A DNA stretch of 64,000 nt from assembly GCF_002843425.1 (NCBI RefSeq), contig NZ_NKXO01000011.1, positions 1 through 64,000 on the forward strand, in the 5' to 3' direction. Positions 61,104 to 64,000 of the stretch are shown piece after piece. Positions within the stretch are counted from its first letter, which is position 1. Each line of letters starts with the position of its first letter. A program made the position numbers and the translations under genes. Origin of the DNA: Raineya orbicola. Lineage in GTDB: Bacteria > Bacteroidota > Bacteroidia > Cytophagales > Thermonemataceae. The notes beneath the pieces are model-generated. The model was not told the origin of the DNA and did not search any database. It worked only from the letters and a program-made list of their open reading frames with translations.

Positions 61104-62441
61104 TCAATTTCTTTCAAAAAGCAATCTTTCGCCTTTTTTGCTTTCATCAAATTTGCCCTGATGATACACCAAATGCCCCGAAACTATGGTACTTTCTACC
61201 GAAGTTTGGAAAGTATAGCCCTCCAAAGGCGACCAAGCACATTTATAGAGCAGATTTTGGCGTTTTACGTGGCAAGGTTTATCTAAATCTACCACTACCA
61301 AATCTGCCCAGTAACCTTCCCGAATAAAGCCCCTCTTTTCAATCTGAAAGCAAACGGCTACATTATGACTCATTTTTTCCACGATTTTCTCCAAAGAAAT
61401 TTTGCCTTGCTTGTAAAACTCTAACATCATTTGCAAAGAAAATTGTATGAGCGGCAAACCCGAAGGGGCTTGCCAGTAATTTTGAGATTTTTCGTCCCAA
61501 GTATGAGGGGCGTGGTCGGTGGCAATTACATCAAAATTATCATTAAGCAGGGCTTGCCAGAGAGCCTCCTGATGAAAAACTTCCTTGATAGCAGGATTAC
61601 ATTTAATTTGATGCCCCAAACGTTCATAATCTTGCTTATTGAACCACAAGTGATGAACACAAACCTCCGAAGTAATACGCTTTTGAGGCAAAGGAATATC
61701 GTTTCGGAATAGTGCTACTTCATCGGCAGTGGTAATGTGCAAGACGTGCAGACGAGTATTATATTTTTTAGCAAGTTCTACGGCAAATTTTGAGGATTTC
61801 AAACAAGCCTCAACATTGCGAATTTCGGGGTGGCAAGCGGCAGGGACATTATCGCCATACTTGTTTTTGTAAATTTCGCTTTGCTTGCGGATAGTCTCTT
61901 CATCTTCGCAGTGCGTAGCTATCAGCATAGGACTTTGACTGAAAACCGCCTCCAAAGTTTTAGGATTATCCACAAGCATATTCCCCGTAGAGCTACCCAT
62001 AAATATTTTTACACCACACACATTGCGAGGATTGGTTTTGAGGATTTCTTCCAAATTATCGTTGGAAGTTCCCATATAAAAAGAATAATTGGCAAGAGAT
62101 GTCTGACGAGCAATTTCGTATTTTTGAGCCAAAAGTTCCTGTGTAAGAGCATTCGGAACGGTATTAGGCATTTCCATAAAACTGGTAGTGCCTCCTGCCA
62201 CAGCGGCTTTGGCTTCGGTGTAGATAGTGGCTTTGTGCGTAAGCCCAGGCTCACGAAAATGTACTTGGTCATCAATTACACCGGGCAAGACAGCTTTTCC
62301 TGCTACGTCAATTACTTTGTTTGCTACGTCGGCAGAAATTTGCGGAGCAATTTTTTCAATAAAACCCTCTCTGATAAGAATATCCGCTGAAAAAATCTTA
62401 CCCTCGTTGATAATTTGGCAGTTGGTAAGTAGGAGGCTCAT
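61104..62441 (-). CDS. pyrC: Dihydroorotase (class I type)
   Basis: Dihydroorotase closes carbamoyl aspartate to dihydroorotate in pyrimidine synthesis. The 445-residue amidohydrolase has the start IDDQVHFREPG, where Gln replaces the first His of the usual HxH metal motif. Also present are the carboxylated Lys candidate in CGVKIFMGSSTG, ATHCEDE, LHVLHITTADE and ATDHAPHT. The start at 62441 (MSLLLTNCQII) gives the family length. Allantoinase is the main alternative, but the close match to Bacteroidota dihydroorotases favours pyrC. It is followed by rlmD and preceded by a membrane protein gene. Confidence 0.9.
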   Translation of the reverse strand: MSLLLTNCQIINEGKIFSADILIREGFIEKIAPQISADVANKVIDVAGKAVLPGVIDDQVHFREPGLTHKATIYTEAKAAVAGGTTSFMEMPNTVPNALTQELLAQKYEIARQTSLANYSFYMGTSNDNLEEILKTNPRNVCGVKIFMGSSTGNMLVDNPKTLEAVFSQSPMLIATHCEDEETIRKQSEIYKNKYGDNVPAACHPEIRNVEACLKSSKFAVELAKKYNTRLHVLHITTADEVALFRNDIPLPQKRITSEVCVHHLWFNKQDYERLGHQIKCNPAIKEVFHQEALWQALLNDNFDVIATDHAPHTWDEKSQNYWQAPSGLPLIQFSLQMMLEFYKQGKISLEKIVEKMSHNVAVCFQIEKRGFIREGYWADLVVVDLDKPCHVKRQNLLYKCAWSPLEGYTFQTSVESTIVSGHLVYHQGKFDESKKGERLLFERN

Positions 62442-62479
62442 AGTATTTTTGGGCAAAGTTAAGGACTTTTTGTGCAAAG

Positions 62480-63388
62480 TTATCCATTTTTGATGAGTTG
62501 TTTTTTGAGACGATAACGCTCTTTGGCAAGAGATTTGAGAAAAGCCAAATCTTTATCCAAACTCTCCTCCATTATTGTTCCATAGATAGCCCTATCAATA
62601 TTTTGCAGGCTTTCGGCAAGTTTTTCTCTTTGTAGCACCTCAACAATTTCACTGGACGTAAAAGAGCTATAAGGTTCTCCTTCAATTTGTTCTAAATGCT
62701 TTTTCCAAAGTATAAAGGCTTGCTCAATATCTTTTAGTCTCTTTCGGGTGCGAATTTTAAGCATTTCTTTTTCAAAGTTATCTTCAAAAAGTACTTGTTT
62801 GCGTTTGAGATTAAGCAGAAGGATTTGTTTTTTTATCCAATCGCCAAAAAAAAGCCAAACAATAGCCAAAATAAAGAATGAAGTAACCAACCCCAAGACC
62901 CAAGCCTGGAAATTTAGTTTAGTAGGCAGAGAAGCATATTGCGTGTTTGCTTTTAGAGTAATAGTATCCAAACGATTGGAAAGAATATACTGCTTCAAGA
63001 AAATAGAATCTATGTTAGAAAAAATTGAAACGGAATCGCCATTGGGTTGTATGTAAAAGGCAGGCAAACGCAATTTTTGTACAGGTTCTATTTCAAAACT
63101 TTTTAGCCAAAAAATAGCACTGTCTTTGCTAAGCGAGCCTTGAGTTTGAGTAGGGAAAAAATCCTTTTTATGCCATTCAAAAGGGCTATATTGGTAGGTT
63201 GTATCAGGAAAAAGCACCTGCCAATGTTTAGGGTATTCAAAGGAAAAAGCCACAGGAACAGGTTTCCCTAAAAATAAAGTATCTACTAAAAATTTAAGTT
63301 TAGGCTTGTAGGCAATACTATCTTGTTGAGCAAAGCCCAAAGTGGCAAAACAAATATATGCCCAAAAGAAAGTGATAGCTTTTATCAT
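62480..63388 (-). CDS. Exported single-pass membrane protein of unknown function
   Basis: The 302-residue protein has a signal peptide (MIKAITFFWAYICFATLGFAQ), an extracytoplasmic part of about 135 residues and one membrane helix near 162-182 (AWVLGLVTSFFILAIVWLFFGD). A cytoplasmic helical region rich in Lys and Glu follows. The layout recalls BatD/DUF4381-like proteins, but I cannot confirm a family. It is joined to the next upstream gene by a 4-base ATGA overlap, and pyrC begins 39 bases further on. Confidence 0.7.
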   Translation of the reverse strand: MIKAITFFWAYICFATLGFAQQDSIAYKPKLKFLVDTLFLGKPVPVAFSFEYPKHWQVLFPDTTYQYSPFEWHKKDFFPTQTQGSLSKDSAIFWLKSFEIEPVQKLRLPAFYIQPNGDSVSIFSNIDSIFLKQYILSNRLDTITLKANTQYASLPTKLNFQAWVLGLVTSFFILAIVWLFFGDWIKKQILLLNLKRKQVLFEDNFEKEMLKIRTRKRLKDIEQAFILWKKHLEQIEGEPYSSFTSSEIVEVLQREKLAESLQNIDRAIYGTIMEESLDKDLAFLKSLAKERYRLKKQLIKNG

Positions 63389-64000
63389 CTTGTAAATTTG
63401 AAAGGTTGCATAGTTTTACGTTCTGCCCATTCTTTGCCTTTACGTGTTTCGGCAAATTGCCTGCTGGCGTTCGCCGAAATCTTGAAGCCGATAACGAGCT
63501 GGTCATCAAGTTGGCGTTCTGCACCTTTCCATTCTTCCATTGTTTTGTTCAAGTGCAGATGTTGAGCCTTAAAATTGGGCATTTTAGAGAGTTCTATAAA
63601 TAATTTTTTAAGATTGCTACCCAAAAACTTTCTACCTTTTGCACCACCAAATTGGTCTGCATAACCATCAGTAGCTAAATAAACGTAGGTATCTACTTCA
63701 CCTAATTTGATAACTCGGTTATGAAAATGCTCCTGATTGGCTTTTCTTACTCCCCCTATTCCCATTCTATCGCCGGGAATTTCTTCCAACTCTCCATTTC
63801 TGATAAGATACAGCGAGTTATTTGCTCCTGCAAACTCTAAAATGTTATGCAATTCGTGAAAAACTACTATTGCAATATCCATTCCATCTCGGGCACTTTC
63901 TTCGGCTAAATCATCTTGTTTGAGAGCAAATTTGATTTCTTCGTGAAGTTGGTTCAGAATTTCTGCGGGACGTGTAACCCCTCTTTCCAAAATAATCTGA
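63385..64000 (-). CDS. SpoIIE-type serine phosphatase, C-terminal part (partial, runs off right edge)
   Basis: The frame enters from the right edge; about 205 residues are seen. They match the PP2C-like SpoIIE domain: SARDGMDIAIVVFHELHNILEFAGANN, LEEIPGDRMGIGG and VDTYVYLATDGYADQFGG, with conserved Asp residues for the metals, and RQLDDQLVIGFKI at the end. Such enzymes often carry PAS, GAF or TPR parts upstream that here lie beyond the edge. The stop codon overlaps the start of the 62480 gene by 4 bases (ATGA), so translation is coupled. No ATG of its own is in the window; the first candidate start is TTG and is most likely internal. Confidence 0.88.
   Translation of the reverse strand, partial: QIILERGVTRPAEILNQLHEEIKFALKQDDLAEESARDGMDIAIVVFHELHNILEFAGANNSLYLIRNGELEEIPGDRMGIGGVRKANQEHFHNRVIKLGEVDTYVYLATDGYADQFGGAKGRKFLGSNLKKLFIELSKMPNFKAQHLHLNKTMEEWKGAERQLDDQLVIGFKISANASRQFAETRKGKEWAERKTMQPFKFTR

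Noticed and set aside
1-64000. tRNA, rRNA, riboswitch, phage or insertion sequence
   Set aside because: Reading the gaps on both strands gave no cloverleaf, no conserved rRNA string, no integrase or transposase frame and no terminal inverted repeats of an IS.

Overview
The window is a 64 kb piece of an AT-rich chromosome of a member of the Bacteroidota, most likely a Cytophagales-type bacterium. The evidence is lineage-typical gene content: two secreted proteins with C-terminal type IX secretion (T9SS) or gliding-associated sorting domains plus a DUF1501 protein with the same kind of tail, a LytTR response regulator, DUF4920, DUF4199 and DUF1800 proteins, IcmF, a dihydroorotase of the Gln-Val-His type, and promoter elements of the TTTG-N19-TAnnTTTG kind. 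No phage, insertion sequence, CRISPR array, rRNA or tRNA gene was seen. It reads as ordinary core chromosome with about 60 genes and no gap above 300 bases.

Layout. 1-8.1 kb: a gene tail, an NlpC/P60 lipoprotein with a LytTR regulator, apaG, an alpha/alpha-toroid-like secreted protein, an ArsR regulator, rsmA, clpP, a membrane pyrophosphatase (hppA) and, divergent from it, clpS. 8.1-16.7 kb: minus-strand genes for a DUF1800/DUF1501 pair, an SDR oxidoreductase, ACP phosphodiesterase, DUF2306 and HupE-like membrane proteins, a small c-type cytochrome, DUF4920 and DUF4199. 16.7-25.3 kb: a one-polypeptide acetate kinase-PduL phosphotransacylase fusion, a long-chain acyl-CoA ligase, a TPR protein, clpC and a WbqC-family protein. 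25.5-35.5 kb (plus strand): a gliding-associated CTD protein, sucA, a T9SS cargo protein, an ECF sigma/anti-sigma pair, recR and a CPBP protease. 35.5-40.7 kb (minus): NAD-dependent epimerase, mnmE, MATE exporter, aspartyl-protease/PDZ protein. 40.8-54.2 kb: M16 protease, icmF, cdd, GNAT and MmcQ/YjbR genes, the yceD-rpmF-plsX-fabH cluster, an 11-residue-repeat protein, ruvX, a Wza-like lipoprotein and DUF937. 54.3-64 kb: ileS of the type-2 class with a GXHH signature, a VWA protein, a REC-Crp regulator, rlmD, pyrC, a membrane protein and the C-terminal part of a SpoIIE-type phosphatase running off the right edge.

How the genes fit together. Three parts of a Clp system (ClpP, ClpS, ClpC) lie at separate sites. 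Energy and carbon genes include a K+-dependent-type pyrophosphatase, the acetate kinase/phosphotransacylase fusion, 2-oxoglutarate dehydrogenase E1 and isobutyryl-CoA mutase. The yceD-rpmF-plsX-fabH operon couples ribosome assembly to fatty acid and phospholipid initiation. Strong hairpins lie at many gene ends. Some have T-tracts and are plain terminators; others lack one and look like dispersed palindromic repeats. Several gene starts were moved inward from the longest open frame because that start was TTG or GTG, or lay upstream of a promoter match.

No wholly new multi-gene system is evident. The items most worth a second look are the AckA-PduL fusion, the GIHH signature in IleS, the palindrome families, the 11-residue-repeat protein and the DUF2306/HupE/cytochrome/DUF4920 neighbourhood.
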